Positions 32,544 to 39,862 of a stretch of DNA of 46,881 nt are shown here, piece after piece. Source of the stretch: Phycisphaerales bacterium (lineage in GTDB: Bacteria; Planctomycetota; Phycisphaerae; Phycisphaerales; UBA1924); contig JADYXW010000086.1 in NCBI GenBank assembly GCA_020853975.1, positions 1-46,881 of the forward strand. Reading direction: 5' to 3'. The notes under the pieces are model-generated. The model did no database searches. It was not told the DNA's origin and saw nothing but the letters and a program-made list of their open reading frames with translations. A program made the position numbers and the translations under genes. Position 1 is the first letter of the stretch. Each line of letters begins with the position of its first letter.

Positions 32544-35414
32544 TCAGGGGCAGCCGCCCCCGGCGACGACGTTCACCAGGGCCGCGACGTCGTCCTGATC
32601 GACGTTTCCATCGCGGTTGAAGTCCAGGTCACGGTTGTTCGGGTTGGCCCCGCCCGCGATCGCGTTCACGAGGTACGCGACATCGTCCTGATCGCTGTTC
32701 CCGTCGTCGTTGAAGTCCGGGTCGCAGGTGGGGAAGACGGTGAGGGTCGCTGTGCGCGACGAGAGCGGGCCGCATTGGTCGCGGACGATGCAGCGGTAGC
32801 CGCCGGCGTCCTCGGGGCGGAGGCTGGTGATGCGCAGGTTGAAGGTGGTGGCGCCGGAGATGGTCGAGCCGTGGGGCGTCACGCCGTTGGTCAGGACCTG
32901 TGTGCCCTTGCGCCACTCGTAGGTCAGGGTTCCGGCGCCGGTCGCGTCGGCGAAGAAGCTGGCTGTGCCGTTGTAGGGCTTGATGGTGTCGCGGGGCTGC
33001 CCGATGATGTCGACCCAGCAGGTGACGCGGAACTGCCGCATCATCTCGTGGTCTTCGTGCTCCAGGATGTGGCAGTGGTAGGGGTACGTTCCACCGAAGC
33101 CGTCGAAGCGGGCGATGACGCGCGTGACCTGGAAGGGCATGGCGCGGACGGTGTCCTTCCAGCCGGCCTCCTCGGGCAGGGGGGGCACTCGGGGGCCGAC
33201 GGGCGTTACCACGCCGTTGACGATGGTGCAGGCCTGCGTGTCCAGCACCTGGAACTGCACAAGGTGGATGTGCATCGGGTGGACGACGCCCGAGTTATTG
33301 ACGAACGACCAGATCTCGACGTCGTTGAAGCGTGGGAACTCGGTGATGTCGTCCCACATCAGCCCGTTGATCGTCCACATGAAGCCCATGCACGGGTGGT
33401 TCATGCGCTCCAGCATGAACGTCCGTGTGCGGGCGGCGGAGCCCTCCGGGATCGGTGTGATCGTGCGCAGCGTCTGGGGGAGGGGGTTCAGTGATCCGGT
33501 CTCTTCCTGCACCACGAACTTCATGACGTTGGGGATGACGCCCACTCCCGGGGTGCCGGGGAAGGGCGCGGGCGCGGAGTTCACGAGCAGGACCTCGGTG
33601 CCGGGTTCGAGCGGGCCGAAGTCGATGACCATGTCCGCCCGCTCGCCGGGCGAGATCGTCATGCTGGTCACCTCAACGGGCGCCGCGAGCAGGCCGCCCT
33701 CGGTACCGATGCGCCACATGGGCTGGCCGTTGGAGAGGGCCAGGGTAAGCGTGCGCGAGTTGCAGCCGTTGAGCATGCGGAAGCGGTACTTGCCCCTGCG
33801 GACCTCCATCAAGGGCCAGACCTTGCCGTTCACGAGCATGGTGTCGCCGAAGTAGTGATCGTCTCCCTGGCCCATCGTGGGATAGCGCAGGCTGCCGTCC
33901 GCCGCGAACGACCGGTCCTGGATGGCCAGGGGCACCTCGTACGCCCCGCTGGGCAGGCCAAGGGCTTGTTCCTGCGCGTCGCGGATGAGGTAGAACCCCG
34001 CAAGCCCCATGTAGACATTCAGCCTCGTCGTTCCCAGCGCATGATCGTGATACCAGATCGTCGCCGGGTCCTGGTTGTTGGGATAGACGTAGACGGGTGA
34101 GCTCTGCCCGGGGAGCTGCGTGAGCTCGGGCTGGCCGTCGGAGATGGAGTCGACCCGACCGCCGTGGAGGTGGGTGACGGTCGCGGGCGCGGTGCCACGC
34201 TCAGCGGGGCCGTGCATGCAGGTCTCAACATCGAGGTCGTGGTCCGTCAGGAAGTTGCCCTGATCGTCGCGCAGCTCGTTGCGGTAGGTGACGTTGACGG
34301 GCAGGCCACGGGTGGCCTCGATGGTGGGGCCGGGGTACTGGCCGTAATAGCCGTAGACGACCGTGGGGGGTAGGTCTCTGTGGAGCTGCTGGTGTACGCG
34401 GAGGATGGGGACGTCGTAGGTGGCGGCGCCGCCGGGCTGACCCTGGATGGGCTGGGCAACGCCCGGCAGGGGCAGGGCGTCGACAAAAGGCGTGAGCGAG
34501 ACGGGGCAGAGCCCCGCGGTGCAGGTGGACCCATTGCCCCTGTAGACGCCGCCCTGGTTGGTGCAGTCGGCCTGGGTCTGGACCGAGCAGGAGCCGTCGG
34601 GCATGCAGCAGGCGCCGATGGCGCCGACGCAGGTATTCTGGCCGCAGGGCACACCCGTGCCCTGGTAGGTGCCGCCGGCGGAGGCGCACGCCGTGGGCGA
34701 GAGCACCTGGCAGCTCGTGTCCGGGAGGCAGCAGGCCCCTGACGCGGCGCCGGGCGTAAAGGTGATGATGAGCTGGGGCACCGCCACCCCGGACTCTCTC
34801 GCGTTGAAGCGCTTGGCGGTGTGGGGCTGCGTCTCGTCGCCCTTGAGGATCCAGCCGAAGTTGGTCCCCGGGGTGTCGATCCACCCTTGCACGTCGGCGA
34901 CAAGCTGGGTTGAGCTCCAGGTGTAGGTGGCGATGCCGCCGACGCTCAGCGTGGCGCTGGGAGACGCGACGAAGTCGCCCCCCGAGGTGCTCCACGGAAA
35001 GAGCGGGTGGAGCCTGTGAGTCCAGGTGGCGTCGTTGGTGGTCGCGACCGACCCGCCACCCTCGCCGCCCTGCGCGTTCGAGGTGCCTTCCCCCCACATC
35101 GCCAGCGCGCGGTGGATGGTGACCGAGTTCGTCGGCGCCGTGGTCCGCGACATGTACAGCTTGACCTGAACCGCGGTCACCACCGAGCCCGCAGGAATCG
35201 CCGAGGTGTCAAAGCGCACCAGGGCGCGGCGGATGATCCCCAGGTCATTGGTCCCCACGAACATGGAGTCGCCGGCGCCGTTCGAGATACCACCCGTGGC
35301 ATTCTGCCACATCGTGTTATCGGACACTGAGTTCAGGGTGAGGATGTCCGCGAAGGCCGAAACGGCCGCCAGCCCGACCACCGCCGCCCCGAGCACAAAA
35401 GAACGTCTGAACAT
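32544..35414 (-). CDS. Mosaic secreted multicopper oxidase
   Basis: 956 residues. After a signal peptide (1-23) comes a DNRLRE/CBM96-like beta-sandwich (about 25-220), then two copies of the six-cysteine repeat (226-303). A full multicopper oxidase core (about 320-800) follows, with all four copper motifs: HLHGG (415-419), WYHDH (454-458), HPMHIH (712-717) and HCHILEHEDHEMM (from 780, with the T1 Cys, His and Met). An Ig-like domain and dockerin-like Asp repeats (about 895-956) end the protein. The enzyme should oxidise phenolic or metal substrates at the cell surface with O2. Substrate type is not evident. The ATG at 35414 gives the signal peptide. Confidence 0.92.
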   Translation of the reverse strand: MFRRSFVLGAAVVGLAAVSAFADILTLNSVSDNTMWQNATGGISNGAGDSMFVGTNDLGIIRRALVRFDTSAIPAGSVVTAVQVKLYMSRTTAPTNSVTIHRALAMWGEGTSNAQGGEGGGSVATTNDATWTHRLHPLFPWSTSGGDFVASPSATLSVGGIATYTWSSTQLVADVQGWIDTPGTNFGWILKGDETQPHTAKRFNARESGVAVPQLIITFTPGAASGACCLPDTSCQVLSPTACASAGGTYQGTGVPCGQNTCVGAIGACCMPDGSCSVQTQADCTNQGGVYRGNGSTCTAGLCPVSLTPFVDALPLPGVAQPIQGQPGGAATYDVPILRVHQQLHRDLPPTVVYGYYGQYPGPTIEATRGLPVNVTYRNELRDDQGNFLTDHDLDVETCMHGPAERGTAPATVTHLHGGRVDSISDGQPELTQLPGQSSPVYVYPNNQDPATIWYHDHALGTTRLNVYMGLAGFYLIRDAQEQALGLPSGAYEVPLAIQDRSFAADGSLRYPTMGQGDDHYFGDTMLVNGKVWPLMEVRRGKYRFRMLNGCNSRTLTLALSNGQPMWRIGTEGGLLAAPVEVTSMTISPGERADMVIDFGPLEPGTEVLLVNSAPAPFPGTPGVGVIPNVMKFVVQEETGSLNPLPQTLRTITPIPEGSAARTRTFMLERMNHPCMGFMWTINGLMWDDITEFPRFNDVEIWSFVNNSGVVHPMHIHLVQFQVLDTQACTIVNGVVTPVGPRVPPLPEEAGWKDTVRAMPFQVTRVIARFDGFGGTYPYHCHILEHEDHEMMRQFRVTCWVDIIGQPRDTIKPYNGTASFFADATGAGTLTYEWRKGTQVLTNGVTPHGSTISGATTFNLRITSLRPEDAGGYRCIVRDQCGPLSSRTATLTVFPTCDPDFNDDGNSDQDDVAYLVNAIAGGANPNNRDLDFNRDGNVDQDDVAALVNVVAGGGCP
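34506..34739 (-). repeat. Two six-cysteine repeats inside the multicopper oxidase (coding)
   Basis: Two tandem 37-residue copies (residues 226-262 and 267-303) carry the same skeleton as the six repeats at 29368-30177, including GACC, GGTYQGTG or GGVYRGNG, and the closing C-x4-C. This links the two secreted proteins by a shared module. Confidence 0.8.
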
Positions 35415-35639
35415 GGAGTATCCTTCGGAGGGAGCCGGCAGCGAGACGTCTTGGCCCCGCAAAAACTGCGTTGTCAACTCTATTTCGCACGCAAGCATCG
35501 GCAGTTACGCGATCGGAGTCCTGTCCGCACATTGGTTGTCCCTGAGCAAATAAGGACATGTGACTGTACTATCAACCCTGATGGTTTCAATGATTCTTGA
35601 AAGTCGGGGCCGCACTTTCTACGCTGCCCGGGAGCCATC

Positions 35640-37058
35640 ATGAGCCTGACACCCCCTGTGGAATATCCCGCGCTCGCCTCTAACGACCCCGGACTGCTGG
35701 GGGCGGTGGCGCGGGGCGAGGCCCGGCTCACCCCGGACCAGGCGCTCGAGCTGCTCCGCGCCTTCCCCACGCACGAGCTGGGCCGCTGGGCCGACCGGCG
35801 AGCCCGTGCCGTGCACGGCGACTCGGTGCGGACCTACGTCATCGACCGCAACATCAACTACACCAACGTCTGCAACGCCAAGTGCACGTTCTGCGCGTTC
35901 CGGCGCGACGCGGGCGAGGCCGACGCCTACGTCCTGGACAAGGAGCAGGTGCACGAGAAGATCGCGGAGCTTGTGGCCATCGGCGGCACGCAGGTGCTGA
36001 TGCAGGGGGGCATGAACCCCGACCTTCCCCTGGACTACTACGTCGACCTGCTCTCTTCGATCAAGCAGAAGTTCCCGGGCGTCCATGTGCACGCGTTCTC
36101 GCCCCCCGAGATGGTCGAGTTCGTGCACTTCTTTGGTCCGCCCGGCGCGGGCTACTTCGAGAAGTGCCGCTGGGTGCTCGCAATGCTCCGTGAGGCGGGG
36201 CTGGATTCCCTGCCCGGGGGCGGCGGTGAGATCTTCGCGGGGCCGGTGAGGAGGAAGATCGGCCTGGGCAAGTGCGACGCGGAGTCGTGGCTCACGACGA
36301 TGCACGCGGCCCACTCGCTGGGCATGTTCACCAGCGCCACGATGATGTTCGGGCACATCGAGGGCCACGCGGACCGCGTGCACCACATGATGCTCGTCAG
36401 GCAGTGGCAGGACCGGGCCCTGCGAGAGGGCGTCTCGGGCTTCGGGCACTACACCGCGTTCATCTCCTGGCCCTTCCAGCGAGAGAACACGCCCCTGGGT
36501 CGCGTCCCGGACTGGGACCCGTCGGAGGGCGAGTTCCCGGGAGACGTGGTCGCGAGTGCGCACGACTTTGGCCGCAACGACGGCGCGGACTATCGCGAGC
36601 TTGGCCCGGGCGCCGCGGAGTTTGGGCGGCGCGTCAGGCTCTCGGGCGCCGTCGACTATCTGCGCACGCAGGCGCTCTCGCGGCTGTTCCTGGACAACAT
36701 CTACTCCATCGGCGCATCGTGGGTCACGATGGGCCCGCACGTGGGCCAGCTCGGCCTGCACTTTGGCGCGACGGACATGGGCAGCGTGATGATGGAGGAG
36801 AACGTGGTGAGCAGCGCGGGCACCACGTACTGCCTGGATGAGGCGGTGCTCTGCCGCCTGATCCGCGAGGCCGGCTTCACGCCCGCGCAGCGCAACAACA
36901 CTTACGACGTGGTGAGGCTCCACGATGGGCCGGACTCGCCCGATCTCCTGGTGACGGACTGGAGCGAGCACCGCGCCAAGACGATGCACCGCGAGACTAC
37001 CGGCAAGGGCAAGCAGTCCGGGCGAGCCTCGCTCACGGTGAGCGCCGCCCGCACCTGA
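35640..37058 (+). CDS. mqnC: Cyclic dehypoxanthine futalosine synthase, radical SAM
   Basis: 472 residues. MqnC cyclises dehypoxanthine futalosine in the futalosine route to menaquinone. The radical SAM cluster motif is CNAKCTFC (Cys78, Cys82, Cys85). The family tail signature SWVTMGPHVGQLGLHFGATD, then SVMMEENVVSSAG, separates it from the MqnE branch. It is longer than usual (typically about 360-380), with an apparent insert of about 50 residues around 283-340 (PDWDPSEGEFPGDV and beyond) and a short C-terminal extension. A GGAG-type Shine-Dalgarno lies just before the ATG. It is divergent from the oxidase (225-base gap), and no other mqn gene is nearby. Confidence 0.9.
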   Translation: MSLTPPVEYPALASNDPGLLGAVARGEARLTPDQALELLRAFPTHELGRWADRRARAVHGDSVRTYVIDRNINYTNVCNAKCTFCAFRRDAGEADAYVLDKEQVHEKIAELVAIGGTQVLMQGGMNPDLPLDYYVDLLSSIKQKFPGVHVHAFSPPEMVEFVHFFGPPGAGYFEKCRWVLAMLREAGLDSLPGGGGEIFAGPVRRKIGLGKCDAESWLTTMHAAHSLGMFTSATMMFGHIEGHADRVHHMMLVRQWQDRALREGVSGFGHYTAFISWPFQRENTPLGRVPDWDPSEGEFPGDVVASAHDFGRNDGADYRELGPGAAEFGRRVRLSGAVDYLRTQALSRLFLDNIYSIGASWVTMGPHVGQLGLHFGATDMGSVMMEENVVSSAGTTYCLDEAVLCRLIREAGFTPAQRNNTYDVVRLHDGPDSPDLLVTDWSEHRAKTMHRETTGKGKQSGRASLTVSAART

Positions 37059-37083
37059 CCCGGGGACCGCGTGTGGGGCCCGC

Positions 37084-37674
37084 TCAGTTCATGCCCGGGA
37101 TCGGGATGCCGACAACGGTCTTGGGCCATTGCCAGCCGAAGATGCCCGCGGTGAGCAGCGCGTAGATCAGCCCGTCCACGATGCGGCCCGGGACCTGCGA
37201 CCATGGCAGACCGTGCCAGATGGAGAGGGGCAGCGTGTACCCGGCGAACGCCAGGAACCCCGTCGCGCCCACCACCTGAAAGACCTTCAGATAGCTCGCG
37301 CCGTGGGGCAGCGCGTTGGACGCGACGTACCCGATGAGGATGCTCATCAGCACGAGGTGGAAGAACCACAGGCCGAGCATCTTGCCCATGCTCGGGGCGC
37401 AGCCCTGAACGATGAGCATGCCCCACGGCCCCTGCTTGACGCGGGCCATGGCCTCAGGGTCCTTGTTCCCCTTGCCCCCGCACCACGGGACGTAGTACAC
37501 GCCGGGCTCGAACGACTGGGCCTTCAGAAGGTCGAGCAGCGGGCTTTCCTTTGGGCCCGGATCCTTGTAGTCGTGCTTGTGAAGGGGCGAGGCCATCCAG
37601 ATGATGGAGCTGGCGACGAAGCAGACCACGGCGCTGAGGATGATGGGAAGCCACAGTCCGACAAGATCAGACAT
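37084..37674 (-). CDS. Four-helix integral membrane protein, function unknown
   Basis: 196 residues. Hydrophobic segments are near 7-28, 100-118, 128-148 and 157-183, with a soluble loop (about 30-95) that contains HKHDYKDPGPKE, YYVPWCGGKGNKDPE and VQGCAPS. No catalytic or binding motif is evident apart from two isolated cysteines. It converges on mqnC (25-base gap) and reads away from the ECF operon. The composition and the even spread of Trp/Gly/Pro are those of a real membrane protein. I do not recognise the family. Confidence 0.7.
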   Translation of the reverse strand: MSDLVGLWLPIILSAVVCFVASSIIWMASPLHKHDYKDPGPKESPLLDLLKAQSFEPGVYYVPWCGGKGNKDPEAMARVKQGPWGMLIVQGCAPSMGKMLGLWFFHLVLMSILIGYVASNALPHGASYLKVFQVVGATGFLAFAGYTLPLSIWHGLPWSQVPGRIVDGLIYALLTAGIFGWQWPKTVVGIPIPGMN

Positions 37675-37777
37675 GAATCGTTCCTTCCATGGCGTGACGC
37701 AACCGTGCGCAGCATGACTCGGCGCAGCGCCCGTGTCAAATCCGGAGAAACGGATACCGCGGTGTGTTATCCCGCCA

Positions 37778-38224
37778 TTAGCGAGCGGCGCTGATCATGG
37801 CGCGCGCCAGCGGGCTGAGTGACGCCCGGCGGGCGGAGAGTTCTACGTAGCGGTCGGCCACTCCCCTCCCGAGCGGGGCTGTCGCGGGCTGGTCTTTCCC
37901 TGGCCCCGGGCCGGCGTGGTCCCCGCGGAGGGCGTAGCCCCCGGTGAATGCCAGAGCCACCGCCGCCGCGGCTGCCCACACCCAGCGAGTGGAGTGCACC
38001 ACAACGGGCGCCGGCAGGTGACGCGTGGCGGCGAGTGCATCCGCGTGAGAGCCCGCGGCCCGGGCGACCGAGTCGTGGACGGCGCTCAGTGAGCGGGCGG
38101 TTTCGCGGCAGGTGGCGCATTCACCCAGGTGGCTCGACAGCTCGGCACGGCGCGACGCGTCGAGTTCACCCGCCGCGTCGTCCACGAGCAGCTCGTGCCA
38201 GCGATCGCAGTTGCCTTCAGTCAT
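37778..38224 (-). CDS. Zinc-finger (zf-HC2) anti-sigma factor
   Basis: 148 residues. The N-terminus carries the zf-HC2 pattern CDRWHELLVDDAAGELDAS then HLGECATCR, giving the His/Cys zinc-binding set of anti-sigma domains. A single transmembrane helix (about 79-99, WVWAAAAAVALAFTGGYAL) separates it from a short exported C-terminus. It overlaps the ECF sigma gene by eight bases, the usual arrangement for a sigma/anti-sigma pair. The start is the ATG at 38224. Confidence 0.85.
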   Translation of the reverse strand: MTEGNCDRWHELLVDDAAGELDASRRAELSSHLGECATCRETARSLSAVHDSVARAAGSHADALAATRHLPAPVVVHSTRWVWAAAAAVALAFTGGYALRGDHAGPGPGKDQPATAPLGRGVADRYVELSARRASLSPLARAMISAAR

Positions 38225-38714
38225 TGGGGACTCCTTCGTGGTGCAGGCACTCGCGCAGCGTGCGCAGCGCGCGGGCGTAGTGGGTCTTCGCGGTTGGTGT
38301 GCTGATCTCAAGCGCGGCGGCGACCTGGGCGAACGTCAGCCCCTCGACCGCCTTTGCGACCAGCACCAGCCGCTGAGGCTCGGTCAGCGCACGCATCGCG
38401 AGGGCAAGACGCCCCGGCTCTGCGTGCGGCGGCTCGTGGTGCGAGGGTTCTGCGGCAAGGGGTCGGGCTCGGGACAACCGCCGCGTATCGATGGAGAGGT
38501 TCGAAGCGGTGCGCCGCAGCCAGGCGACCTGCGACGCTTCGGTGGGGCAGCGCGGGGTGGAGGCGAGCAGACGGGCGAAGCTCTCCTGGGTGACATCGAG
38601 GGCCGCGTCGTGCCTCAGCCCGTGCGCGCACGCCCAGCGATAGACCAGCGCTCGGTAGGCTGTAAAGAGCTCACCTGCGGGCCGGGCCGGCGAGAGTGGT
38701 GCATGCGGGTCCAC
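38217..38714 (-). CDS. ECF-type sigma factor
   Basis: 165 residues. Region 2 reads LFTAYRALVYRWACAHGLRHDAALDVTQESFARLL in two pieces around residues 16-50. Region 4 contains the helix-turn-helix LTFAQVAAALEISTPTAKTHYARAL near the C-terminus. It starts 13 bases after the lipoprotein stop and overlaps the anti-sigma gene, so the three form an operon on the minus strand (39750 to 37778). It likely answers an envelope signal through the anti-sigma factor. Confidence 0.88.
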   Translation of the reverse strand: MDPHAPLSPARPAGELFTAYRALVYRWACAHGLRHDAALDVTQESFARLLASTPRCPTEASQVAWLRRTASNLSIDTRRLSRARPLAAEPSHHEPPHAEPGRLALAMRALTEPQRLVLVAKAVEGLTFAQVAAALEISTPTAKTHYARALRTLRECLHHEGVPND

Positions 38715-38727
38715 GTGCGGGGGTCAC

Positions 38728-39750
38728 TCACGGGGCGGTCGGGGAGGAGATCCGACTTGTCGCCAGCAGCTCGCGGTCCGCGTCCAACAGCGCGTTGCCA
38801 TCAAACGTCCAGACGAGCGTGCCTTCGCGGACCTCGTCCGCGTTGTGGGCGACGATCTCGCCCGGGAGCTTCAGCCGCACCTCCCAGCGCTCGTCCCGCA
38901 GGTCCTCCGTCACCTCGCGGCGAGCCCGCTCCAGCTCGAAGGCCGCGGTCGCGGCGGCGAGTTCTTCGGGTCTCAGGTTCTCGCGGTCCAGCGCACCGGA
39001 AAGGTCCTTGGAGACGATGGAAAGGAAGTCCTCCGCGATGGCGGCAAGGGCGGCGTCGCGCTCTTCGGACTGTGGCATCGCCATGAGCTTGGTCGCGTCG
39101 GCCAGGTCGTAGGTCCGTGCGCGACTGAGGGCGCCGTCCATCACCCGCAGACGCAGGTCCTGGGGCCGGTCGGCGAGCGCGTTCGCCGCGGCCCGCACCT
39201 GCCACGCCTGCTTCTCGAGCTCGACGCGCCGGAACGACCCAAGGAGCGACACCCGGTCCTGGTCCGTGAGCGTCCGCGGGTCGGCCTTGAGCAGTTCGGA
39301 TGTGCGGCTGTCGTGCTCCAGCGCCCGCTGAGAGACGCTGTACGGCGCGTACACCCGCGCCCGGTACACCCGCGAGAAGTGCACGAAGGTGTCCCCTCCC
39401 CGGCGCTCGTGCGTCACGGATGTTGGGAACCTGAGCGACGCCGCGTCCCCCGCGCCCGCGTAGCTCTCGGGCAGCCCTCCCCCCGGGGCGACACTCACCA
39501 TCGCGCGGCGGACATGGTCCGTGCCGCCGCTGGGCGTCTTGGTCTCCCACTGGCTCACCTGCCACATGCCACCCGCGAGGGGCAGAGCGTCTCCCCGGTT
39601 CATGTCTTCGAGATCGCCCCGGAACTCGGACTCGAACTCGGTGGTGCCGTCGGAGCGAACGGTGATCGTCTCGTCCCGCTCGAGGCAGCCGCCCGCGAAG
39701 AGCGCGAGGCCCGCGGCGGCGGAGAGGACAAGGGTTGCGGCGGTATTCAT
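38728..39750 (-). CDS. Lipoprotein of the second ECF operon
   Basis: 340 residues. The signal peptide ends in the lipobox LFAGGC (Cys22 region). The body begins LERDETITVRSDGTTEFES, rather like a beta-rich domain of lipoproteins that repeat a 'DG.. F.. ' pattern, then turns mostly helical (about 150-260). Its C-terminus is beta-rich (EGTLVWTFDGNALL), typical of a small exported fold. No enzyme motif is seen. It is the first gene of the operon with the ECF and anti-sigma factors. The start is the ATG at 39750, the only one giving a lipoprotein signal. Its role may be the sensed envelope component, which is an inference. Confidence 0.8.
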   Translation of the reverse strand: MNTAATLVLSAAAGLALFAGGCLERDETITVRSDGTTEFESEFRGDLEDMNRGDALPLAGGMWQVSQWETKTPSGGTDHVRRAMVSVAPGGGLPESYAGAGDAASLRFPTSVTHERRGGDTFVHFSRVYRARVYAPYSVSQRALEHDSRTSELLKADPRTLTDQDRVSLLGSFRRVELEKQAWQVRAAANALADRPQDLRLRVMDGALSRARTYDLADATKLMAMPQSEERDAALAAIAEDFLSIVSKDLSGALDRENLRPEELAAATAAFELERARREVTEDLRDERWEVRLKLPGEIVAHNADEVREGTLVWTFDGNALLDADRELLATSRISSPTAP

Positions 39751-39862
39751 GTGCGAAGCTCCTGGCGCGGGCGTCGGACAGCCCCGCACAGTCATAGACG
39801 GGCAGACCCCCCCTGCGGATGACGCAAAGCCCAAAGAAAGGGCCGACCCTGAGACGCTGGAC

